Origin: Microbacteriaceae bacterium
Lineage (GTDB): Bacteria; Actinomycetota; Actinomycetes; Actinomycetales; Microbacteriaceae
Length of the DNA stretch: 6,658 bases
Reading direction: 5' to 3'
Assembly (NCBI GenBank): GCA_025463665.1
Contig: JAODAY010000299.1
Span: 1 to 6,658, forward strand
Shown here: piece after piece, positions 1-4,710 of the stretch
Numbering within the stretch: position 1 is the stretch's first letter
Layout of the letters: each line of letters begins with the position of its first letter
Program-made: the position numbers and the translations under genes
Notes under the pieces: model-generated
The model's database searches: none
The model's input: only the letters and a program-made list of their open reading frames with translations
What the model was told of the DNA's origin: nothing

Positions 1-37
1 GTCGTGAACAACGGTGCCGGATGCCGCGGCCGCCATG

Positions 38-487
38 TCAGGCCGACACGGCGTGCAGCGTCTCGATGATCCTCGACACCCGCCGCTCGCGAGTGTCGAG
101 GGTCTTCGCGGCCTCGACCGCGAGCACGTGCGCCCGCTTGCCGCTGTACGAGAGCGCGTCGAACGCGGCCCTCGCCGCGGCATCCGCATCGAGAGCGGAG
201 GAGAGGTCGTCTGGCAGTTCGATCTCACGCGGTTTGTCGTCCAGTACGAGCGACACCTCGACCTTCTCGCCGGCGCTGATGCCCGCGCTCGCGCGCACCT
301 CGGCGCTCACGGGCAGCATGACGTGGCCCCGATACGGACCGACCGTCGTACGAAAGCCGTGGCCGTGAATCGTGGCGACGACCGGCACGCGTTTTCCGGC
401 GTCGAGGGCCGTCATCGCCTCGTCCGGCACCTCGATCCCGGTGGCGCTCAGGCTGCTCAGTCGCACCGTCGCCCAGAAGGTGACCAT
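38..487 (-). CDS. DUF1905 / YdeI-OmpD-associated domain protein
   Basis: This 149-residue protein has the usual two-part layout of small actinobacterial DUF1905 proteins. A beta-rich DUF1905 domain covers about residues 3-88, with a conserved-looking stretch GHGFRTTVGPYRGHVMLPVS. A YdeI/OmdA-like C-terminal segment covers about 95-148, recognisable from the F-D-x-L-S-Y-S-x-K-R start and the T-R-x-R-R-V-x-R-I-I-E-T-L end. Some relatives are labelled bacteriocin-protection proteins, but no biochemical activity is established for this short form and I infer none. No signal peptide or membrane segment is visible, so it should be cytosolic. The ATG overlaps the TGA of the upstream VOC gene by one base (TGATG), and an AGGTGG ribosome-binding site lies inside the last VOC codons. 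The two genes are therefore probably co-transcribed and translationally coupled. Family assignment is confident; function is unknown. Confidence 0.88.
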   Translation of the reverse strand: MVTFWATVRLSSLSATGIEVPDEAMTALDAGKRVPVVATIHGHGFRTTVGPYRGHVMLPVSAEVRASAGISAGEKVEVSLVLDDKPREIELPDDLSSALDADAAARAAFDALSYSGKRAHVLAVEAAKTLDTRERRVSRIIETLHAVSA

Positions 488-1308
488 CAGTCCACCTGCA
501 TGATGTAGAAGGTGAACCCGGAGGAGTCGGAGGCCCGCGCCATCCTGCCGTACGGCGTATCCTCGACGCGCTCGAGCATCGCCCCGCCCAGGTCGGTCAC
601 GCGCACCGCGCTCTCATTCGCGTTCTCCACCCCGAAGTACGCCACCCAGCGGGAACGTTCGATCTCGGGCAGGGTCGCCGCGGCGTCCATGATGCCGGCC
701 GCGGCGTTTGCGCCGTCTCCCATCGTCGTGAACCTGAGCTCGTCGCTGTCGCTCAGCACCCGGGTGTCCCAGTCGAACGCGCGCTCGTAGAAGTCGACCG
801 CTGCGGCATAGTGCTCGGCGTGCAGCTCCTGCCACATCGGGGCGCCGGGTTCGCGGGTGAGGCCGAAGCCGGGGTGGTCGCCCGACTGCCAGGCTCCGAC
901 GATTGCCCCGGTCGCGTCCCGTGCGATGAGCATGCGCCCGAGGCCGCGCAGCTCCTTGTTCTGCAGTACCTCGCCCCCCGCCTCGCGGATCGCGGTGGCC
1001 GTGGCATCCGCGTCGCCCACCGCGAGGTAGACGAGCCAGCCGTCGTCGAGCCAGCCGTCGTCGAGCCCGCCGTCGTCGAGCCCGCCGTCATCGAGCCTGC
1101 CCCGGTCGCCGGCCAATTCCGTGACAGGGGTCAAGCCCGCGACACGGCGACCGTCTTTGACGAAGGTGCGATAGTCGGCGCCCGGTGGGGCCTGTTCCAC
1201 GGTCCAGCCGAAGAGCCCGCCGTAGAACTCGATTGCGGCATCGGGCTTCGACGTCACGAGGTCGAGCCAGCACGGCTCGCCGGTGCGAAAACGGGGCGGA
1301 TTGGGCAT
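487..1308 (-). CDS. Two-domain VOC (glyoxalase/bleomycin-resistance fold) protein, Cfp30B-like
   Basis: This 273-residue protein has two vicinal-oxygen-chelate modules. The first, about residues 8-140, opens with G-E-P-C-W-L-D-L-V-T-S and then A-I-E-F-Y-G-G-L-F-G-W. The second, about 157-270, opens with A-P-M-W-Q-E-L-H and then A-V-D-F-Y-E-R-A-F-D-W, and ends in G-F-T-F-Y-I-M. Length and tandem layout match the mycobacterial Cfp30B/TB27.3 type. VOC proteins include isomerases, dioxygenases and drug-binding proteins, and the substrate cannot be read from sequence; 'glyoxalase' or 'hydroxylase' labels on relatives are mostly unsupported. In the first module, residues 72-91 are four copies of a five-residue unit, LDDG(G/W), encoded by a 15-bp tandem repeat. 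They sit just before the strand W-L-V-Y-L-A-V, where relatives normally have a short loop. The ATG is chosen because the family starts shortly before the G-E-P-x-W motif; the ribosome-binding site is weak. It is the first gene of a two-gene unit with the DUF1905 gene. Confidence 0.87.
   Translation of the reverse strand: MPNPPRFRTGEPCWLDLVTSKPDAAIEFYGGLFGWTVEQAPPGADYRTFVKDGRRVAGLTPVTELAGDRGRLDDGGLDDGGLDDGWLDDGWLVYLAVGDADATATAIREAGGEVLQNKELRGLGRMLIARDATGAIVGAWQSGDHPGFGLTREPGAPMWQELHAEHYAAAVDFYERAFDWDTRVLSDSDELRFTTMGDGANAAAGIMDAAATLPEIERSRWVAYFGVENANESAVRVTDLGGAMLERVEDTPYGRMARASDSSGFTFYIMQVD
1033..1107. repeat. 15-bp minisatellite inside the VOC gene
   Basis: Five tandem 15-bp units are present. 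Units 1 and 2 are identical (GAGCCAGCCGTCGTC). Units 3 and 4 have C for A at base 6, and unit 4 also has A for G at base 13. Unit 5 has diverged (GAGCCTGCCCCGGTC). Because 15 is divisible by 3, changes in copy number keep the VOC frame. Read on the minus strand, the units encode LDDGW/LDDGG. The graded decay from one end is typical of an array that expanded by slippage or unequal crossing over. Confidence 0.9.
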
Positions 1309-1352
1309 CTGGGTGTTCCCATCGTTCGGTGTGTCCGAGTGAGCGCGCTCTC

Positions 1353-1381
1353 AGGCTAGGAACGGAGAAGGGCGCCCGCAA
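1353..1381 (-). promoter_or_regulatory. Candidate housekeeping promoter for the VOC-DUF1905 unit
   Basis: On the minus strand, a TTGCGG hexamer (1376-1381) is separated by exactly 17 bases from TAGCCT (1353-1358). This fits an actinobacterial housekeeping-sigma promoter (TTGxxx, then TANNNT). Transcription would start near 1345, leaving a leader of roughly 35-40 bases before the VOC ATG at 1308. Position, spacing and direction agree, but the -35 is only a partial match. Confidence 0.45.
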
Positions 1382-1422
1382 CGGACTTGACCGGGCCCGG
1401 CGGAGTGGACGGGGCCGTTGCG
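1377..1422 (-). terminator. Inverted repeat after the phosphoesterase gene, possible terminator
   Basis: Perfect 8-bp arms CGCAACGG (1377-1384) and CCGTTGCG (1415-1422) flank a 30-base loop that itself holds the palindrome CCGGGCCCGG (1391-1400). It begins about 20 bases after the stop of the phosphoesterase gene, as expected for a terminator of that unit. There is no clear T-run after the stem, so it may be a non-canonical hairpin terminator or a protein-binding site. Its far arm overlaps the -35 of the candidate VOC promoter. Confidence 0.33.
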
Positions 1423-1440
1423 AACTGCGCGTGGCCGGGG

Positions 1441-1956
1441 CTACTCGCGACCGACGGTGACGAGCTCGACCTCGGCGAGGGTGCCGCCACGAACGACCGC
1501 GGTCATCATGGTGCACCGGGGCTGCCTGCGCCGGTCGGTGGGGGAGCCGGGGTTGAGCAGTCGGAGGCCCGCGGGGCTCATGGTGTCCCACGGGATGTGG
1601 CTGTGGCCGAACACGAGTACGTCGGTGTCCGGGTACGCCGCGTCGCAGCGCGCCTCGCGTCCCTGCGCCGTGCCGGTCTCGTGCACGACGGCGAACCGGA
1701 TTCCGCCGATGGTCGCCCTCGCCACCTCGGGCAGCCGCGAACGCAGCGCGTCGCCGTCGTTGTTTCCCCACACCCCGACGAGGCGGGCGGCGCGACCCTC
1801 GAGCTCGTCGAGCAGCGCCGCCTCGACCCAGTCGCCGGCATGGATGACGACGTCCGCTTCCTCGACCGCCTCCCAGACCTGGTCGGGGAGCGCCCGCGCG
1901 CGCCGTGGAACATGGGTGTCCGCGAGAAGCAGCAGCCTCGTCGGGTCGGCCGTCAC
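1441..1956 (-). CDS. YfcE/MJ0936-like metallophosphoesterase
   Basis: This 171-residue cytosolic calcineurin-like phosphoesterase of the small YfcE/MJ0936 type has the full set of metal-binding motifs in order: D13-x-H15 (ADTH), G41-D42 (HAGD), G64-N-N-D67, H92 (VVHET) and G117-H-S-H120. These residues normally hold two divalent metals and hydrolyse phosphodiester bonds, often detected with artificial substrates; the natural substrate is unknown. The length is typical for the family. The frame stays open upstream to 2208, but the extension is antisense-free shadow of the preceding gene and lacks family similarity. The GTG at 1956 is chosen because it sits a few residues before the first beta-strand (RLLLLADTH) and overlaps the TGA of the upstream FBP gene as GTGA. 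No Shine-Dalgarno sequence precedes it, so translation probably depends on re-initiation after the FBP gene. Confidence 0.9.
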   Translation of the reverse strand: MTADPTRLLLLADTHVPRRARALPDQVWEAVEEADVVIHAGDWVEAALLDELEGRAARLVGVWGNNDGDALRSRLPEVARATIGGIRFAVVHETGTAQGREARCDAAYPDTDVLVFGHSHIPWDTMSPAGLRLLNPGSPTDRRRQPRCTMMTAVVRGGTLAEVELVTVGRE

Positions 1957-2462
1957 GCGGTGCGCAGAATGTCCGCGGTGAACGCCTGCACCCGCTGCAG
2001 CAGTCCCTCCGCGCGGTCGGCGATGATCTCCGCGGGGTCCGGATGCAGCGGCTGCGCTGCCGGCGTGATACGGATGAGCAACGAGCAGGCCAGATCGGCG
2101 CAGATGTAGGTGCCGATGGTGTTGCCGTTGCGCCCCGCTTCGCCGGCCCGGGGCGCTGTGAACATGCTCACCTGGTGCGCGGGTTGGGCCGTGCGACACA
2201 GCGCGCACATGGCGGAGATGCCGCGCGTGAGCGAGGCATCCGATTCTCGAAGCACGATCCCGACCGGGCGGCCGTCCGTCCAGTGCACGAGGTAGCCGCG
2301 GTGGCGCGATTGCGGATCCCGCCAGCCCAGGTATTCGCGGCTCTCCCAGAGCACCTCGTGAAGGCCGGGAAGGGGCATCCGGTCGATCTCACCCCGCGTT
2401 GCATTGACGATGCTGGCGCGGATGTCGATTTCGCTGAGCTGCTTCACAATCTCCTCGGGCAT
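1953..2462 (-). CDS. FBP-family protein with treble-clef zinc finger (EF-G-binding/FusB-like)
   Basis: This 169-residue protein resembles the actinobacterial FBP (elongation factor G-binding) family. The N-terminal part has the usual I-R-A-S-I-V-N-A-T-R-G-E and L-G-W-R-D-P stretches. The C-terminal treble-clef zinc site shows four cysteines at 86, 89 (C-x2-C) and 121, 126 (C-x4-C), within MCALCRT and YICADLAC. FusB/FBP proteins bind EF-G and release it from stalled ribosomes; FusB itself protects against fusidic acid. Whether this chromosomal relative does the same is inference. The ATG at 2462 gives about ten residues before the conserved start, as in relatives; its ribosome-binding site is poor. 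A GTG at codon 6 follows a GAGGAG only three bases away, too close to be a good alternative. It lies 79 bp after the TetR gene and overlaps the phosphoesterase start by four bases. Confidence 0.82.
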   Translation of the reverse strand: MPEEIVKQLSEIDIRASIVNATRGEIDRMPLPGLHEVLWESREYLGWRDPQSRHRGYLVHWTDGRPVGIVLRESDASLTRGISAMCALCRTAQPAHQVSMFTAPRAGEAGRNGNTIGTYICADLACSLLIRITPAAQPLHPDPAEIIADRAEGLLQRVQAFTADILRTA

Positions 2463-2541
2463 CTCGGGGTCGTTTCAGGGTACCTCGCGATTTCACCGGT
2501 CGACAGTTGCTGCGCGAAATCCCGGGCGCCGAGCCACGCCC

Positions 2542-3183
2542 CTAGATCCCGCGTTCCACCATGTCGAGGATCTTCGAGGTCGCTCCCTCGATCATCTCGT
2601 CGGTCAGGCCCCGTAGTGGGCCGTCGATGACGAGCATGCCGAGGCCGTGCACCGCACTCCAGGCGAGCAGCTCCGCGCCCTCGCGGCGCACGGCCGGGAG
2701 GGCGCCGTGGGCGGCCAGGTCGTCGAGCGCCCCGGCGAGAATCTGAAACGGGGTCAGGCCCGCCGCGCCGGCCTTGGCGGGCTCGGTGGCTTTCGCCAGA
2801 TCGTCGGGAACGAAGAAGGCGGTGCGAAACAGCCCGGGCTGCTCGCGGGCGAACCGCAGGTAGCCCGTGCCCACGGCGCGCAGCCGCCGACGCGCGTTCT
2901 CGGTCGGATCCTCGGCGGGGGCAGCCTGGGTGAGCTCGTCGACCATAGTGTCGGCAACGAGACCGAGGGCAGCGTCCGAGACGGCGGCGAGGAGGGCTCG
3001 GCGATCACGGAAGTGGCGGTACGCCGCGTTCGGGGAGACACCGACCTGACGCGTCGCCTCGCGCAGCACCACGGCGGAGGGGCCGCCGGCGCGCGCCAGG
3101 TCGAGTCCCGCCGTCAGCAGGGCCTGGCGCAGGTCTCCGTGACGGTAGGTCTCGCGCGCGGGCGCAATGCTCTGTTCGCTCAC
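2542..3183 (-). CDS. TetR-family transcriptional regulator with WHG-type C-terminal domain
   Basis: This 213-residue repressor has an N-terminal DNA-binding domain at about residues 12-60: Y-R-H-G-D-L-R-Q-A-L-L opens it, and the helix-turn-helix ends in V-S-P-N-A-A-Y-R-H-F-R-D-R. The C-terminal ligand domain carries A-W-S-A-V-H-G-L (174-181), the mark of the WHG subgroup. The ligand is unknown. The frame stays open to an ATG at 3240 and further to 3315, but I chose the GTG at 3183: it has an AGGCG ten bases upstream, gives the usual short lead before the first helix, and leaves the candidate operator outside the gene. The ATG at 3240 has no ribosome-binding site and would put the operator inside the coding sequence. 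TetR regulators often repress themselves and a neighbour; the FBP/phosphoesterase pair downstream and the divergent DUF7882 gene are both candidate targets. Confidence 0.9.
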   Translation of the reverse strand: MSEQSIAPARETYRHGDLRQALLTAGLDLARAGGPSAVVLREATRQVGVSPNAAYRHFRDRRALLAAVSDAALGLVADTMVDELTQAAPAEDPTENARRRLRAVGTGYLRFAREQPGLFRTAFFVPDDLAKATEPAKAGAAGLTPFQILAGALDDLAAHGALPAVRREGAELLAWSAVHGLGMLVIDGPLRGLTDEMIEGATSKILDMVERGI

Positions 3184-3222
3184 GGGGATATCGCCTGTCT
3201 CGAAGCCGGGGGGTGGTGCTCT

Positions 3223-3239
3223 TGTGGACAGTGTAGACA
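3223..3239. promoter_or_regulatory. Candidate TetR operator overlapping its own -10 region
   Basis: Two 8-bp units, TGTGGACA (3223-3230) and TGTAGACA (3232-3239), follow each other with one base between. Each has the symmetric form TGTNNACA. A minus-strand TACACT (3230-3235), matching the TANNNT -10 pattern, lies across both units, 46 bases upstream of the chosen TetR start. No convincing -35 is visible. A repressor bound here would block its own transcription. The repeat is seen directly; the role is inferred. The rest of the 251-bp gap (3184-3434) holds nothing else I can support. Confidence 0.35.
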
Positions 3240-3420
3240 TGTGGGGCCGCGGCTGCACAGCGGGGCGAGACACTGGCGCACTTTCACGGCGTGCTGCATG
3301 ATACGTTCGGCTCATTGATCACAACACCCCTCGGGCCACAATCGACCAGCGAACTCGATGACGGCGTAGTGTCGAACGAGGTCCGCGCCGCACTTGCGCG
3401 CTGCACAGTACTGCAAGTAG

Positions 3421-3429
3421 AAAGGCGGG
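3421..3429 (+). promoter_or_regulatory. Ribosome-binding site deciding the DUF7882 start
   Basis: AAAGGCGGG lies five bases before the ATG at 3435. It supports that start over the in-frame ATG at 3291, which has no comparable site. Confidence 0.6.
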
Positions 3430-3434
3430 GCCCG

Positions 3435-3737
3435 ATGGCAACACTCGTGTACGGCAATTCCAATCTGGAGATCGACTTCGACGATCGGGTGCTCGCTCAC
3501 CTGCAAGCGGTGATCGTTGCGAAGTTGCGGCGTGATGAGGGCTTCTTGTTCTCGTGGAAGGACGAGGCCGACATCGGCGACGGCCGCAGCTGCATCTGGA
3601 TGCACCGGTCGATACCGCTCTACTTCAAGTACCCGACCGCGCAACCCCCCGCGGTCAACCGCGCGTGGCTTGAAGCGCTCACTGTCAGCGCCAACAGCCC
3701 TGGCGGTCTGCGCATCGTCGAAGAGCCGCACGGCTAG
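3435..3737 (+). CDS. DUF7882 family small protein
   Basis: This 100-residue protein is recognised by its typical opening M-A-T-L-V-Y-G-N and D-D-R-V-L-A-H-L-Q, then K-L-R-R-D-E-G-F-x-F-S-W-K, G-R-S-C-I-W-M-H-R-S-I-P-L-x-F, and the closing W-L-E-A-L-x-x-S-A-N-S-P-G-G-L. This is the DUF7882 family, common in Microbacteriaceae and often mislabelled 'ATP-dependent DNA ligase'; no ligase motif is present and the function is unknown. There is no signal peptide or membrane segment. A longer in-frame start at 3291 exists, but its extra 48 residues do not resemble the family, whereas the ATG at 3435 has a good ribosome-binding site and the family N-terminus. It is transcribed away from the TetR gene across a shared 251-bp region and ends just before a tRNA-end-like sequence. 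Confidence 0.85.
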   Translation: MATLVYGNSNLEIDFDDRVLAHLQAVIVAKLRRDEGFLFSWKDEADIGDGRSCIWMHRSIPLYFKYPTAQPPAVNRAWLEALTVSANSPGGLRIVEEPHG

Positions 3738-3756
3738 TCTCGACACCGTCTGTCTC

Positions 3757-3780
3757 GGTTCGAGTCCCGTCCGCCCTACC
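3757..3780 (+). other. tRNA 3'-end-like fragment, possible attachment-site remnant
   Basis: The stretch holds an exact T-arm consensus, GGTTCGAGTCC (3757-3767). It is followed by a 3' T-stem, a seven-base acceptor strand (CCGCCCT), a discriminator A and CC, in correct tRNA order. The 5' half of the T-stem is not fully complementary (CTCGG against CCCGT), and no anticodon arm, D-arm or 5' acceptor strand lies upstream. It is therefore not a functional tRNA. Such 3'-end copies are commonly left as distal attachment sites by integrases that use tRNA genes. The isotype cannot be assigned without an anticodon. Confidence 0.5.
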
Positions 3781-3800
3781 GGGAACCCCTGTGTGATCAG

Positions 3801-4157
3801 CTAGTCGTCAGTGCCATAGGCAAGAGGCCTGTTCACGCGGACCTCTGCCTCGGTCATAAGGCGCAGCGAGTGCCAAGCCTCGAGCACCTCTGAGGCTTCT
3901 GCGGGACGTTTCCCGGCACCCTCCCTCACGTTCTGGCTGATCGCAGACTTCGCCGTGATCAGGCCGCCCGCCTGCATCCGGGCGTACCCCGTTCCGTCAG
4001 TCAGTCGCCTTTCGTCCTGACTTCGGATGCACCAGTCCGCGTAGTCCTCGATCGTGTCCGTGTCCTCGAATCCCATGTCGGGCCCGGAGAGGTATTGGCA
4101 CGGTGTGATGCCGGGTTTGGCGGTGATCGGCTGCCGGTCGATCACTACTTCGACCAC
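3801..4157 (-). CDS. Hypothetical protein, start uncertain, possibly a remnant
   Basis: I do not recognise this frame. The C-terminal 90-110 residues look like real protein: balanced composition with an acidic patch (G-F-E-D-T-D-T-I-E-D-Y-A-D-W), two cysteines, then G-Y-A-R-M-Q-A-G-G-L-I-T-A-K and E-A-W-H-S-L-R-L-M-T-E-A-E-V. No membrane segment or known motif is visible. The start is a problem. The frame is open to 4433, but between the end of the next gene (4339) and 4157 it has no ATG, GTG or TTG. The first usable codon is the GTG at 4157 (118 aa), with another at 4145; neither has a good ribosome-binding site. Protein-like sequence seems to continue upstream of the GTG, which suggests a 5'-truncated gene. 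By my count about three quarters of the last 90 codons end in G or C, which looks lower than in neighbouring genes and fits acquired DNA. Confidence 0.42.
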   Translation of the reverse strand: MVEVVIDRQPITAKPGITPCQYLSGPDMGFEDTDTIEDYADWCIRSQDERRLTDGTGYARMQAGGLITAKSAISQNVREGAGKRPAEASEVLEAWHSLRLMTEAEVRVNRPLAYGTDD

Positions 4158-4298
4158 TCCGCCATCCGCAGTGACAGAGAGTGCGCGCGCCGGTCCGCCG
4201 TCGGCGACGACGCCGGCGATCGCGCCACCCGGGATGCCGCCCCTACAAACCTGACGAGCAGCAGCCGCCGCGTTCCCAGGAACAGCCCCAACATCAGC

Positions 4299-4313
4299 GC
4301 CGGGTCTCCCGGC
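4299..4313 (-). terminator. Small perfect hairpin downstream of the 109-aa gene
   Basis: GCCGGGAGACCCGGC on the minus strand forms a 6-bp all-GC stem with a three-base loop, 26 bases after the stop of the 109-residue gene. That is a suitable place to end the YihY-LLM operon. No T-run follows, so it may only be a pause site or a chance palindrome in GC-rich DNA. Confidence 0.3.
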
Positions 4314-4338
4314 TACTTCAGGGCGACTCGTTTTAGCG

Positions 4339-4668
4339 CTACTCGTAGTCCTCGAACGACGGCGACTCGGCGTACAGCGCCGTCGATGGCACGCCTCCGG
4401 CGAGCGCCAGCGACCGCCGTTCGAGGTCGGCAACCACCGCGGGATCCCGTAACTCCTGCGCCGCCGATTGTTCGGGAATGCTCGCCATCTGGCTCACGGG
4501 GCCGATGAGCAGCGACGCGGTGGCCGTTTCACCCGACGACAGCACGACGGGCACGTGCACCACGTCGGCCCTCGCGTGCCTGCTCAGTGCCTGCGCGTAC
4601 CCGAGCACCGCCGTTGCGATCTCGTTTCCCGTCACCACTGAACTGCTCGAGTAATAGATGCGCTGCAT
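4339..4668 (-). CDS. Hypothetical protein (109 aa), last gene of the YihY-LLM unit
   Basis: I do not recognise a named domain. The protein begins M-Q-R-I-Y-Y-S-S-S-S-V-V-T-G and continues with a likely amphipathic helix (E-I-A-T-A-V-L-G-Y-A-Q-A-L). Alternating beta-like segments follow (ADVVHVPVV and TASLLIGPVSQM), then an acidic, helix-prone C-terminus (D-P-A-V-V-A-D-L-E-R-R-S-L-A-L) ending E-D-Y-E. It has no cysteine, signal peptide or membrane segment, so it should be a small cytosolic protein. A strong GAGGAG ribosome-binding site sits four bases before the ATG, and codon use matches the neighbours, so it is very likely real. It follows the oxidoreductase gene by 42 bp on the same strand and is probably co-transcribed with it. 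Confidence 0.75.
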   Translation of the reverse strand: MQRIYYSSSSVVTGNEIATAVLGYAQALSRHARADVVHVPVVLSSGETATASLLIGPVSQMASIPEQSAAQELRDPAVVADLERRSLALAGGVPSTALYAESPSFEDYE

Positions 4669-4710
4669 GATTCTCCTCGGGTAGGAAATGCACGTCGGAT
4701 TGAATTCGGT

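Noticed and set aside
811..1359. Long plus-strand frame across the VOC gene, rich in E-P-A-V-V repeats
   Set aside because: It is the antisense reading of the minisatellite and VOC gene. The 15-bp unit is open in several frames, and the translation resembles no protein.
1957..2208. Upstream extension of the phosphoesterase frame to an ATG at 2208
   Set aside because: The extra 84 residues lie over the FBP gene in another frame and are R/H/G-rich shadow sequence. The GTG at 1956 fits the family N-terminus.
3291..3434. Longer start for the DUF7882 gene, adding 48 residues
   Set aside because: The extension has no family similarity or ribosome-binding site; the ATG at 3435 has both.
3312..3746. 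Minus-strand 144-aa frame opposite the DUF7882 gene
   Set aside because: It is the antisense shadow of a well-supported plus-strand gene, with no motif of its own.
3700..3780. A complete tRNA gene ending at 3780
   Set aside because: Only the T-arm and 3' acceptor are present. The upstream bases have no D-arm, anticodon arm or 5' acceptor match, and overlap the end of the DUF7882 gene.
4158..4433. N-terminal part of the unrecognised frame up to the ATG at 4433
   Set aside because: From 4339 to 4433 it overlaps the 109-aa gene in another frame and reads as R/S/T-rich shadow sequence. The ATG at 4433 is not a believable start.
3435..4668. Possible relation between the DUF7882 protein and the 109-aa protein from similar openings (Y-G-N-S and Y-S-S-S)
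   Set aside because: The likeness is limited to a few residues and the rest does not align by eye; too weak to report.
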